A DNA stretch of 5,099 nucleotides from an uncultured Porphyromonas sp. (GTDB taxonomy: Bacteria; Bacteroidota; Bacteroidia; Bacteroidales; Porphyromonadaceae): the NCBI GenBank assembly GCA_927910985.1, contig CAKMOP010000112.1, forward strand, positions 1 to 5,099, written 5' to 3'. A program made the translations under genes and the position numbers. Below, in pieces: positions 1 to 5,099 of the stretch. Below the pieces are notes generated by a model, which searched no databases, had not been told where the DNA came from, and saw only the letters and a list, made by a program, of their open reading frames with translations. Within the stretch, counting starts at the first letter, position 1. Every line of letters starts with the position of its first letter.

Positions 1-1
1 G

Positions 2-322
2 GGTAACTTAGCCGGAGCAGAACTCGGCGTCTGGGTGGCACACGGCGAAGGGAAGTTCGACCTCCCTTACGCTCCCGACCGCTATCACGTTATCGCGCGC
101 TATGCCTACGATGCCTATCCTGCGAACCCCAACGGCTCGCCCGATGCCATTGCTGGGCTCTGCAGTGCCGACGGCCGCCACTTAGCCCTGATGCCTCACC
201 CCGAGCGTGCCATCTTCCCCTGGCAGTGCGCCTACTATCCTGAGCGCGATAGCCACGAGGTGACCCCGTGGATGCAGGCCTTCCGCAATGCCTACGACTG
301 GTGCTGTGCGCATAGCCGTTAG
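2..322 (+). CDS. purL: Phosphoribosylformylglycinamidine synthase (FGAM synthase), C-terminal end
   Basis: This is the 3' end of a gene whose start lies left of the window; 106 residues remain before a TAG stop. PurL makes FGAM from FGAR, glutamine and ATP in the fourth step of cytoplasmic purine synthesis. The large single-chain form carries a class I glutaminase domain at its C-terminus that supplies ammonia. The fragment belongs to that domain. It opens with an LGVWVAHGEGKF segment typical of PurL, continues with NGSPDAIAGLCS, and ends with ALMPHPERAIFPWQ. In that last motif the His (codon 197-199) and Glu (codon 203-205) are the triad residues that pair with a Cys outside the window. The reading is open from base 2, so an internal GTG at 35 should not be taken as the start. 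The gene converges on the outer-membrane protein gene and ends 17 bp before a strong hairpin. Identity is confident from the motifs; full length cannot be judged. Confidence 0.95.
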   Translation, partial: GNLAGAELGVWVAHGEGKFDLPYAPDRYHVIARYAYDAYPANPNGSPDAIAGLCSADGRHLALMPHPERAIFPWQCAYYPERDSHEVTPWMQAFRNAYDWCCAHSR

Positions 323-339
323 GCGAAGGCGTAAAGAGA

Positions 340-378
340 CGGAGCCCCGACTTCCTACGATAGGAAGTCGGGGCTCCG
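340..378. terminator. Hairpin terminator shared by purL and the convergent barrel gene
   Basis: A perfect 18-bp inverted repeat (340-357 with 361-378, arm CGGAGCCCCGACTTCCTA) has a 3-nt loop. It sits 17 bp after the purL stop and 24 bp after the stop of the minus-strand barrel gene, so it can serve both. The T-run is weak on both sides (CCGTTTGT on plus, GTCTCTTT on minus). A third partial arm at 393-403 can pair with 337-347 over 11 bp and competes for the same left arm. Terminator function is inferred from stem strength and position. Confidence 0.8.
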
Positions 379-402
379 CCGTTTGTAGTGTAGGGCTCCG
401 TC

Positions 403-1975
403 TTAGAGCGTGTAGTCAATCCCGATGGAGAAGATTTGATTCTTGCGGGAGTAGACTTCGCGACCTGGTACCTTGATGCCGAGTGCAGGCTGAGCGGCAT
501 AGGCTTCGACCGTCTTGGTGTAGTCTCTGTAGCTGGAGATCATATAGGCGAGGTTCAGCTGTGCTTCCTTCGTCAGGTGAAGACCTACGCCAAGCCCATA
601 GGAGGTGGAGCTCATATCGAAGTGGATGTTGCTCTGATAAGCATCGCTCACGCCCTTGCGCGTCAGCTGTACACCACCGCTGACATCGAGCCAGTTGAGG
701 GCGTTCCACTCAAGACCGAAGAGGTACTCATTCGTATTGTGTTCGAGCGCCTTCTGCTTGTCTCCGGCCATCTTTGCCTGCTTCTCGAAGAAGTGATTGT
801 AGCTCACTGCAGCTGTCAGCGTGGGGAGGATGCGGTACGAAGCTCCGATGCCGAGCACGGCAGGCAGGTCGTTAGCGACCTTCGCGCCATCGGCAAACTG
901 CTCCATCCCCGAGTCGTTGGCCTTCGTCGTGTTCTTGACGCGGATGGCGGTGCGGAACTCGTAGCGAGCACCGATATTCAGACCTTCGTAGTTGAAGTTC
1001 AGACCGATGATGGGAGCGATCCCAAGGCCGGTTTGCTTGACTTCAATGCGCTTGTCACCCGTCTTTGCGGCTAAGAGAGCGGGGACTTGTGCCACGGCCT
1101 GAGCTCTGGTCTTGATGGCGTCGGGCAAGTTTTGGAGAAGAGGTGCAACAGCAGTTGCTCCAGCTGCTATGGCTCCGAAGTAGAGGGGAGCAGCGTGCAT
1201 CGCCTTGTCTGCGCCGTTGACCTGAATGTCGCGGATGTAACCCGAGTAGGTGTTGTAGGCATAGCTCAGGCGTGCTCCGAGGTAGGCACTGAGGTGCTGG
1301 TTGATCTTGTAGCTGGCACCTACCTGCAGACCAAAGACTCAATACTGTAGCCCTCCTGAGCTGGCTATTTACGGAATACTTATTGACGGCCTGAAGTGGT
1401 GCGAGGAGCTTGCTGATTCCAGCCTTTTTGTCGGCTGAGAGAAGTGCTTCAGGGGCGGCGCTGAGTCCGCCAGCCATCTGCCCAATAGCTCCAGTGATGG
1501 CGGGGATCATTGCTACTTCGGCTTCGAACTGTGGAAGTCCGTTAGAGAAGCTTGCCTTGCCACCGCCACCGAAGATGCCAGCGACCGCGGAGAATGCCCA
1601 GTCACCCTGCTTGTACGAAGCCATCAGAGTAGGGACGATGGGCGCGGTAGCCTTCCCCTCAAAGCGCTTGGTCGCTACGGTCTCCTGACTGGAGTAGGGA
1701 CCTGTGTAGTTGGCAGAGTAGGCGAAGGGTGCGAAGGAGGCAGTGATGTCACGGCGCTGGAGTACCGTTTGGCTATTGATTGAGAAGCGCCAGCCGTCAT
1801 TGGCGAAGACGAGGCCGGCGGGATTGTAGTAGGCTGCGTCAATGGCCAGTGAAGCGTTACGAGCCAGGCTACGCTGGTAGAGGGCGTGGAGGCTGGTGTT
1901 GTTCAGCAGGCCGCCAGCGTGTGCGGCCGAGGCCGTCGTGAGGGCGATGAGCCCAAGGAGAAGGGTTTTCTTCAT
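403..1975 (-). pseudogene. FadL/OmpP1/TodX-family outer-membrane protein, frameshifted
   Basis: This family forms outer-membrane beta-barrels that move hydrophobic compounds such as long-chain fatty acids. The start at 1975 is chosen because it gives a clean signal peptide (MKKTLLLGLIALTTASAAHA, then GG, no lipobox Cys) 57 bp from a promoter. The mature N-terminus has the family's YYNPAGL motif (hatch region) followed by alternating barrel strands. The last residues, FSIGIDYTL, look like a closing strand. Reading from 1975 is native for 206 codons (to ...VNSQL) and then runs about 100 codons out of frame to a stop at 1055. The rest of the barrel is open in another frame, from just after a TGA at 1341-1339 to the TAA at 405-403. 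The short stretch between them (EGYSI) lies in the third frame. Removing AG at 1357-1356 and AG at 1339-1338 gives one 522-residue protein, a normal family length. The exact substrate is unknown. The gene may be a true pseudogene or carry sequence errors. Confidence 0.85.
1338..1357 (-). other. Frameshift lesion: two 2-nt insertions in the barrel gene
   Basis: On the minus strand, codons up to CTC (1360-1358) are in the first frame. AG (1357-1356) is extra, then GAG GGC TAC AGT ATT (1355-1341) read in the third frame. A second extra AG (1339-1338) lies inside what would be GTC, and TTT (1335-1333) onward is in the final frame. The two extra pairs add 4 nt, which matches the observed +1 shift. 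The repaired segment LEGYSIVFGLQVGASY fits the L-x-G-x4-F-G-x3-G-x2-Y spacing I recall from E. coli FadL. A single 1-nt deletion near 1338 would also restore the frame but would give a poorer match (RRATVLS). Confidence 0.65.
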
Positions 1976-2003
1976 ATAATATAGGATGATTTCTCTGCTC
2001 ATC

Positions 2004-2020
2004 CAGGGAGAAGCTCCCTG
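2004..2020 (-). promoter_or_regulatory. Hairpin in the leader of the barrel gene
   Basis: A perfect 7-bp inverted repeat CAGGGAG/CTCCCTG with a 3-nt loop lies 28 to 45 nt upstream of the ATG at 1975, within the short predicted untranslated leader. It is not followed by a T-run, so it is unlikely to be a terminator. It could stabilise the 5' end of the mRNA or influence translation. The structure is visible; the function is inferred. Confidence 0.4.
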
Positions 2021-2031
2021 CAGAGACGGCA

Positions 2032-2039
2032 CAAAGATA
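2032..2039 (-). promoter_or_regulatory. Bacteroidota -7 promoter box of the barrel gene
   Basis: TATCTTTG on the minus strand fits the Bacteroidota sigma-ABfr -7 consensus TAnnTTTG and lies 57 bp before the ATG at 1975. I see no clear TTG at the expected -33 position. The same 11-mer CACAAAGATAG (plus strand, 2030-2040) recurs at the rpmH promoter, which supports both calls. Confidence 0.65.
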
Positions 2040-2048
2040 GGTAAATGT

Positions 2049-2071
2049 GCACACTTCTTTGAGATGTGTGC
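2049..2071 (-). promoter_or_regulatory. Operator-like inverted repeat upstream of the barrel-gene promoter
   Basis: GCACAC (2049-2054) and GTGTGC (2066-2071) form a 6-bp inverted repeat with an 11-nt spacer. The repeat starts 10 bp upstream of the -7 box, where the missing -33 element should be. An overlapping 8-bp palindrome TGTGCACA lies at 2046-2053. The arrangement would suit a dimeric regulator, but no regulator can be named from this sequence. Confidence 0.3.
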
Positions 2072-2101
2072 TATTTCTTCGTGTGTATATGTCACGGAGC
2101 T

Positions 2102-2144
2102 AAAGAAAAAAGGGCTTCCGTAGTGCGCACTATCGGAAGCCCTT
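2102..2144 (-). terminator. Intrinsic terminator of rpmH
   Basis: Read on the minus strand, the 11-bp stem AAGGGCTTCCG/CGGAAGCCCTT (2134-2144 with 2110-2120) extends through one bulged base into TAGT/ACTA, with a GCGC loop. It is followed directly by a T-run (CCCTTTTTTCTTTA). It begins 33 bp after the rpmH stop and ends before the barrel-gene promoter, so the two genes are separate transcription units. Confidence 0.9.
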
Positions 2145-2177
2145 GAAGGGGTTGGTCAGAGACCTAAAGCAAGAGGT

Positions 2178-2330
2178 TTAGCCTACGTATTCGTCAGAAA
2201 CACTCAGCTTAGCACGGCCCTTAGCGCGGCGAGCTGCGAGTACGCGACGACCGTTAGCCGTAGCCATACGTGCACGGAATCCGTGCTTATTCTTTCTCTT
2301 GCGGTTCGATGGTTGGAACGTTCTTTTCAT
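2178..2330 (-). CDS. rpmH: 50S ribosomal protein bL34
   Basis: This is a complete 50-residue protein, the normal length of bL34, a small basic protein that binds 23S rRNA in the large ribosomal subunit. It starts [19 protein letters not shown], the family signature that spans nearly the whole N-terminal half. It continues with [19 protein letters not shown] and ends with an acidic tail, LSVSDEYVG, seen in Bacteroidota versions. The start ATG is fixed by the invariant MKRT. No Shine-Dalgarno sequence precedes it, as usual in this phylum. It has its own promoter (TATCTTTG, 57 bp upstream) and an intrinsic terminator, so it is probably transcribed alone. It is not next to rnpA, its usual partner in many other phyla. 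It is too short to stand out in a simple ORF scan but is certain from sequence. Confidence 0.98.
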   Translation of the reverse strand: MKRTFQPSNRKRKNKHGFRARMATANGRRVLAARRAKGRAKLSVSDEYVG

Positions 2331-2386
2331 CTCGTTGTCTAATATATTAGTTGCTTATACTTTGCTATGTTCTGCAATTTGAGCCA

Positions 2387-2394
2387 CAAAGATA
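2387..2394 (-). promoter_or_regulatory. Bacteroidota -7 promoter box of rpmH
   Basis: TATCTTTG on the minus strand matches TAnnTTTG and lies 57 bp before the rpmH ATG. This is the same spacing and the same surrounding 11-mer (CACAAAGATAG, plus strand 2385-2395) as at the barrel-gene promoter. A TTGG lies upstream, but its 12-nt spacing is too short for a standard -33 element. Confidence 0.7.
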
Positions 2395-2742
2395 GCGAAT
2401 TTTATCCAACCACGTCGTGAGGAGTGTAGGGGTATATTTCATTGCACCTTCCTTCGCTACGGCTAAGGTCTTCTGCGTAGCTCTTGGCTGAGTCCTTTCT
2501 GTCGTGCTAAAATAATTCCCTTCTTGGACGGGATATCCTCTTTTCGTCCTGTGGAACGAAGGGTTTCCACTCCGTGGAAAGTCATCGTTCCACCTTTTGG
2601 AAAGTACTCGTTTCAAAGGAGGAATGAGGGAATAGGTAATCGTCTGCGCTCTGGAGGAGTAGATCATCGTCAGGCCTCTGAGGGAATGTTGGTGCTCGCT
2701 ATTTATATGTCTACTGTCGTGTTTCTTTTCGTCGAATATGTA
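2395..2742. other. Intergenic region with no supported gene
   Basis: This stretch separates the divergent rpmH and glycosyltransferase units. Open frames cross it on both strands, but they run through the hairpin array or the rpmH promoter, lack family motifs and have poor starts, so I do not call them genes. Its main content is the 23-nt-period hairpin array at 2551-2616. A possible degenerate member precedes it (GGACG at 2526-2530 with CGTCC at 2545-2549). A weak 6-bp inverted repeat, GCTACG/CGTAGC, lies at 2456-2481. Confidence 0.6.
2551..2616. repeat. Three tandem 20-nt hairpin units with 23-nt period
   Basis: Units start at 2551, 2574 and 2597. Each is a 6-nt arm, 8-nt loop and 6-nt arm, and units are separated by 3 nt. 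Units 1 and 2 have perfect arms GTGGAA/TTCCAC; unit 3 is degenerate (TTGGAA/TTTCAA). Units 1 and 2 together also form one larger symmetric palindrome (2551-2593): GTGGAACGA pairs with TCGTTCCAC and TTTCCAC with GTGGAAA, with a 4-by-4 internal mismatch and a TCC loop. From memory, similar GGAACGAAA/TTTCC-type repeats are dispersed in Porphyromonas intergenic DNA. I cannot confirm this here. Function is unknown. Confidence 0.8.
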
Positions 2743-2750
2743 TACCTTTG
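2743..2750 (+). promoter_or_regulatory. Probable -7 box for the glycosyltransferase operon
   Basis: TACCTTTG fits TAnnTTTG and points toward the glycosyltransferase genes, 140 bp before the first ATG. The -33 region shows only a T-rich TTTC about 18 nt upstream. An alternative nearer start is TTGACG at 2830 with TATCTT at 2850 (17-nt spacing), which looks more like a -35/-10 promoter. Confidence 0.5.
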
Positions 2751-2890
2751 TATGGCTCAGATAGATGGGGTGGAGATTTGCGTCCCCGTTCTCTGCCTGC
2801 AGGCTTTTTAGTATGTCCTGCGTGGGGCGTTGACGTTTGAGAAATAGTCTATCTTAACACATACATCTTATCTCTTATCGAAGCTTTCTA
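2751..2890 (+). other. Leader upstream of the glycosyltransferase genes
   Basis: If transcription starts just after 2750, the mRNA has a leader of about 135 nt, long for this compact region. It contains a GCCTGCAGGC palindrome followed by five Ts (2795-2809). The usable stem is only about 3 bp, so I do not call it a terminator or attenuator. No Shine-Dalgarno sequence precedes the ATG at 2891. Confidence 0.35.
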
Positions 2891-3913
2891 ATGAGTACAG
2901 ATTTTGAGGCCGCTAAGTCAACACCTTTGGTCTCGGTAATTATCCCTGTTTATAAGGTAGAGGACTATTTAGCTGAGTGCGTCGACTCGGTCATTAATCA
3001 GACCTACCGCAACTTAGAAATCATCTTGGTGGACGATGGCTCGCCCGATGGCTGTGGCGCAATGTGCGACGCTTATGCCGTGCAGGATGAGCGTGTACGC
3101 GTCTTACACAAAGAGAACGGAGGGTTGTCTTCAGCCCGCAATGCCGGATTGGAGGTGATGACAGGAGAATGGGTGCTCTTTGTAGATAGTGATGATTGGA
3201 TAGACCTTGATACTCTGGATACTCTGCTGAATCGCAAAGATAAAAGAGCCGACATTATAGAGTTTGGATACTCCTATAGCTTTGTCGATAGAGAAGAAGA
3301 GCAACTGTACTTCGCAGATATGCTGTGTAGCAATAGACAGGCATTGGGTTTACTTGTCGAGGGGCAAAAACCAATGGGGCTTGCTTGGGACAAGCTGTAT
3401 CGTTCGTCCGTGATAAAGAATCTTCGATTTATCGAAGGTCGCCACTATGAAGATACCCCATTTGTGATAGAGGCTCTGTGGCAAAGCAATTGTTTTCAAT
3501 ATTGTTCTAAGGCTTGTTATCATTATCGACGAGAGCGAGCAGGGCAGATCACTTATGATTTTAATCCCAGCTCGATAGAACATATGTATTTAAATATTGA
3601 GGATTTACTGGAGAAGTATACTGATGAACCTGAGCTCAGCTTGTATCTATCTACTTGGTATGTAACCAAGGCAAAGTTGGATTTCTTTATTATGTACTTC
3701 AAGTCGAAGAAAGAAAGGGCTGAAGGTGAGCGATTCTTTGCTCGTCATTGGAGGCTCGCTCGGAAGATGCCTTTTATTGCGTCCAGTAAAATACAACGCC
3801 TTAGAATGAAGGCTTTTCAACTCTCTCCATTCTTATATACCTATTTAATTGCGCATGTACAGCCGTTCCTTAGACGCTTGTTGAGCATAAATACAGAGGC
3901 TGTAAAGTCATAG
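2891..3913 (+). CDS. Family-2 glycosyltransferase (GT-A fold), first of a tandem pair
   Basis: This is a complete 340-residue protein. Enzymes of this type move a sugar from a nucleotide-sugar donor to a growing glycan, usually at the cytoplasmic face during capsule, LPS or exopolysaccharide assembly. The N-terminal GT-A domain begins at PLVSVIIPVYK (12-22). It carries DDGS at 48-51 (donor binding), NGGLSSARNAG at 76-86, and the metal-binding DxD as DSDDW at 99-103. The acceptor half has WDKLYR at 166-171 and HYED at 185-188, where the ED pair is the likely catalytic-base motif. The C-terminal part is helical and basic, with no clear membrane span. The start agrees with the neighbouring paralogue, where PLVSV also begins at residue 12. 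A 56-bp gap to the next gene suggests one operon. GC is about 56% in 3001-3120 but about 35% in 3481-3600. The sugar and linkage cannot be predicted. Confidence 0.93.
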   Translation: MSTDFEAAKSTPLVSVIIPVYKVEDYLAECVDSVINQTYRNLEIILVDDGSPDGCGAMCDAYAVQDERVRVLHKENGGLSSARNAGLEVMTGEWVLFVDSDDWIDLDTLDTLLNRKDKRADIIEFGYSYSFVDREEEQLYFADMLCSNRQALGLLVEGQKPMGLAWDKLYRSSVIKNLRFIEGRHYEDTPFVIEALWQSNCFQYCSKACYHYRRERAGQITYDFNPSSIEHMYLNIEDLLEKYTDEPELSLYLSTWYVTKAKLDFFIMYFKSKKERAEGERFFARHWRLARKMPFIASSKIQRLRMKAFQLSPFLYTYLIAHVQPFLRRLLSINTEAVKS

Positions 3914-3969
3914 GTACATACGCTATCTTACTATATGAATAGTACTTCAATCTATCATATCCATTTTTG

Positions 3970-5099
3970 ATGAGTATGGCATCTAATAAAGCTGGAGTAA
4001 TGCCCTTAGTTTCGGTGATAATACCGATTTATAAAGTAGAGAAGTATCTGGCAGAGTGTGTTGACTCCGTCCTCAATCAGACCTACCGGAATTTGGAGAT
4101 CATCCTTGTAGATGATGGCTCACCTGATACCTGTGGTGCAATGTGTGATGTCTATGCAGATCAAGATGAGCGTGTACGTGTGCTTCATCTCAGCAATGGC
4201 GGTGTGTCTGCCGCTCGCAATAGAGGTATGGATATTGCTACGGGTGAATTTGTTACCTTTATTGATGGGGATGACTGGCTATATAGTGAAGCTATCGAAG
4301 GATATATGCAATGCTTTGCACAGCATCCCGAATTGGACTTGGTAGAGTCCCATCTTCATTTTAGCATGTCTGGTATACCTGGTAGTGTAGGTGCAAATCT
4401 TGGAGATCCTACAAAGGAGAGCAAAATACTTACAGGTGCAGAACTTATGCGATCGTTCTGTATGGATCCAGGTTCCTTTTCAAATCCCTCTCCTTGTAAT
4501 AAGTGCTATCGAGCTCAGCTGCTTCAGGGGCATCACTTCCCTGTTGGAGCCTTATGTGGTGAGGATTTGGTATTCTTGCTTCAGCTCTATCCCCATGTAA
4601 AGGCTTATTTATTTTGGGAGCAAGTCAATTATTATTATAGAGAGAACCGTGAGGGGGCAACTACAGAGCGGTCTTTCACGAAGCTTCTATCTATGCTTGA
4701 TGATTGCTATGAGAATTTGAAGAGGCTAATTTTGGATGTAGAGGCTCAAATTGCGAGAGGAGAGACTATGTCAGGGTGCATATCAATGGGAGATTATCGA
4801 TGTTATCTTCTCTCTCGGTTGGGAAATTACTTAATAGCGCCTCCTTACTTGGAGCTTCGTCGCTCGTCTGTACGCTCCAAGCTTATACCGGTGCAACGCC
4901 CCTATGTCAAGTTCTTGACATCAAGACCATACGATACGCCTTATAGGCATATGCGTTTGGCATATCAGGTGATGAAGTTCTCTATACCTTCTATATGCAT
5001 GTCTACCTACCACTCTTCTTGGGATATATACGTGCGAAGGAAAAGCTGGGTCTACGCCGTTGAAGGCGAGAAGAGCATGGCTGTATGTGAGACAAGGTT
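3970..5099 (+). CDS. Family-2 glycosyltransferase (GT-A fold), second of a tandem pair, 3' end outside the window
   Basis: The reading frame is open from the ATG at 3970 to the window edge (376 full codons) with no stop, so the end is not seen. The core motifs sit at the same residue numbers as in the upstream paralogue: PLVSVIIPIYK from 12, DDGS 48-51, NGGVSAARNRG 76-86 and DGDDW 99-103 (DxD). The acceptor half differs: CNKCYR at 176-181 and GED at 197-199 occupy the places of WDKLYR and HYED, with a longer insert before them. Residues 12-73 match the upstream enzyme at 56 of 62 positions; similarity fades after about 103. Already longer than the upstream protein, it extends into a divergent basic and aromatic C-terminus (residues about 340-376). 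An in-frame ATG two codons later (3976) is a possible alternative start. It probably acts in the same polysaccharide pathway, adding a different sugar or using a different acceptor. Confidence 0.92.
   Translation, partial: MSMASNKAGVMPLVSVIIPIYKVEKYLAECVDSVLNQTYRNLEIILVDDGSPDTCGAMCDVYADQDERVRVLHLSNGGVSAARNRGMDIATGEFVTFIDGDDWLYSEAIEGYMQCFAQHPELDLVESHLHFSMSGIPGSVGANLGDPTKESKILTGAELMRSFCMDPGSFSNPSPCNKCYRAQLLQGHHFPVGALCGEDLVFLLQLYPHVKAYLFWEQVNYYYRENREGATTERSFTKLLSMLDDCYENLKRLILDVEAQIARGETMSGCISMGDYRCYLLSRLGNYLIAPPYLELRRSSVRSKLIPVQRPYVKFLTSRPYDTPYRHMRLAYQVMKFSIPSICMSTYHSSWDIYVRRKSWVYAVEGEKSMAVCETR

Noticed and set aside
436..1074. 212-residue open frame on the plus strand
   Set aside because: It lies wholly antisense to the barrel gene, has no family motifs or start signals, and is explained by the GC-rich codon pattern of the real gene.
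1338..1357. Programmed ribosomal frameshifting in the barrel gene
   Set aside because: Two shifts within 20 nt would be needed, there is no slippery heptamer or downstream pseudoknot, and barrel proteins of this family are not known to use recoding.
2551..2616. Possible small CRISPR array
   Set aside because: Units are 20 nt with only 3 nt between them, the units vary in their loops, and there are no unique spacers or cas genes nearby.
2365..2667. 100-residue open frame on the minus strand
   Set aside because: It overlaps the rpmH promoter and the repeat array, and its composition does not resemble the neighbouring proteins.
2795..2809. Attenuator in the glycosyltransferase leader (GCCTGCAGGC plus T-run)
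   Set aside because: The palindrome leaves only a 3-bp stem with a 4-nt loop, too weak for an intrinsic terminator.
2524..2811. 95-residue open frame on the plus strand
   Set aside because: It runs through the hairpin array and across the predicted promoter at 2743-2750, and its protein has no recognisable domain.
2934..3170. Recent gene conversion between the two glycosyltransferases
   Set aside because: More than half of the shared residues in 12-73 use different codons, so the DNA is too diverged for a recent event.
4112..4345. 77-residue open frame, and a similar 69-residue one at 4391-4600, plus strand
   Set aside because: Both are out-of-frame shadows of the second glycosyltransferase, whose own frame is open from 3970 to the window end with all family motifs in order.

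Overview
The window looks like chromosomal DNA from a member of the Bacteroidota, most likely Porphyromonas or a close relative. The evidence is a 50-residue bL34 protein of Bacteroidota type, an outer-membrane FadL/OmpP1-type barrel gene, promoters with the Bacteroidota -7 box (TAnnTTTG), and gene starts without Shine-Dalgarno sequences. The genus is inferred from the overall look of the proteins and was not tested by a search.

Layout. Positions 2-322 (+) hold the last 106 residues of the purine enzyme PurL, including the His and Glu of its glutaminase triad. A strong 18-bp hairpin (340-378) separates it from a convergent gene. Positions 403-1975 (-) hold a FadL/OmpP1/TodX-family outer-membrane protein gene that is intact at both ends but broken near 1338-1357. 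There, two separate 2-nt insertions move the reading through all three frames. Removing both restores one 522-residue barrel protein and a recognisable family motif. Positions 2178-2330 (-) hold rpmH (ribosomal protein bL34), with its own promoter and an intrinsic terminator before the barrel gene. Both minus-strand genes use the same TATCTTTG -7 box inside an identical 11-mer.

Positions 2395-2890 carry no convincing gene. They contain an array of three 20-nt hairpin units at an exact 23-nt period (2551-2616). The first two units also form a larger symmetric palindrome. A promoter at 2743-2750 follows, pointing rightward, with a leader of about 135 nt.

Positions 2891-3913 (+) and 3970-5099 (+, running off the edge) hold two tandem family-2 (GT-A) glycosyltransferases. 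Their nucleotide-sugar-binding halves are about 90% identical and their acceptor halves are very different. They probably begin a surface polysaccharide (capsule, LPS or exopolysaccharide) gene cluster that continues to the right. GC content falls from about 56% to about 35% inside the first of them, as is usual for variable polysaccharide loci.

I see no clearly new defence or mobile system. The items most worth a second look are the double-insertion lesion in the barrel gene, the 23-nt hairpin array, and the mosaic pattern of the two glycosyltransferases.
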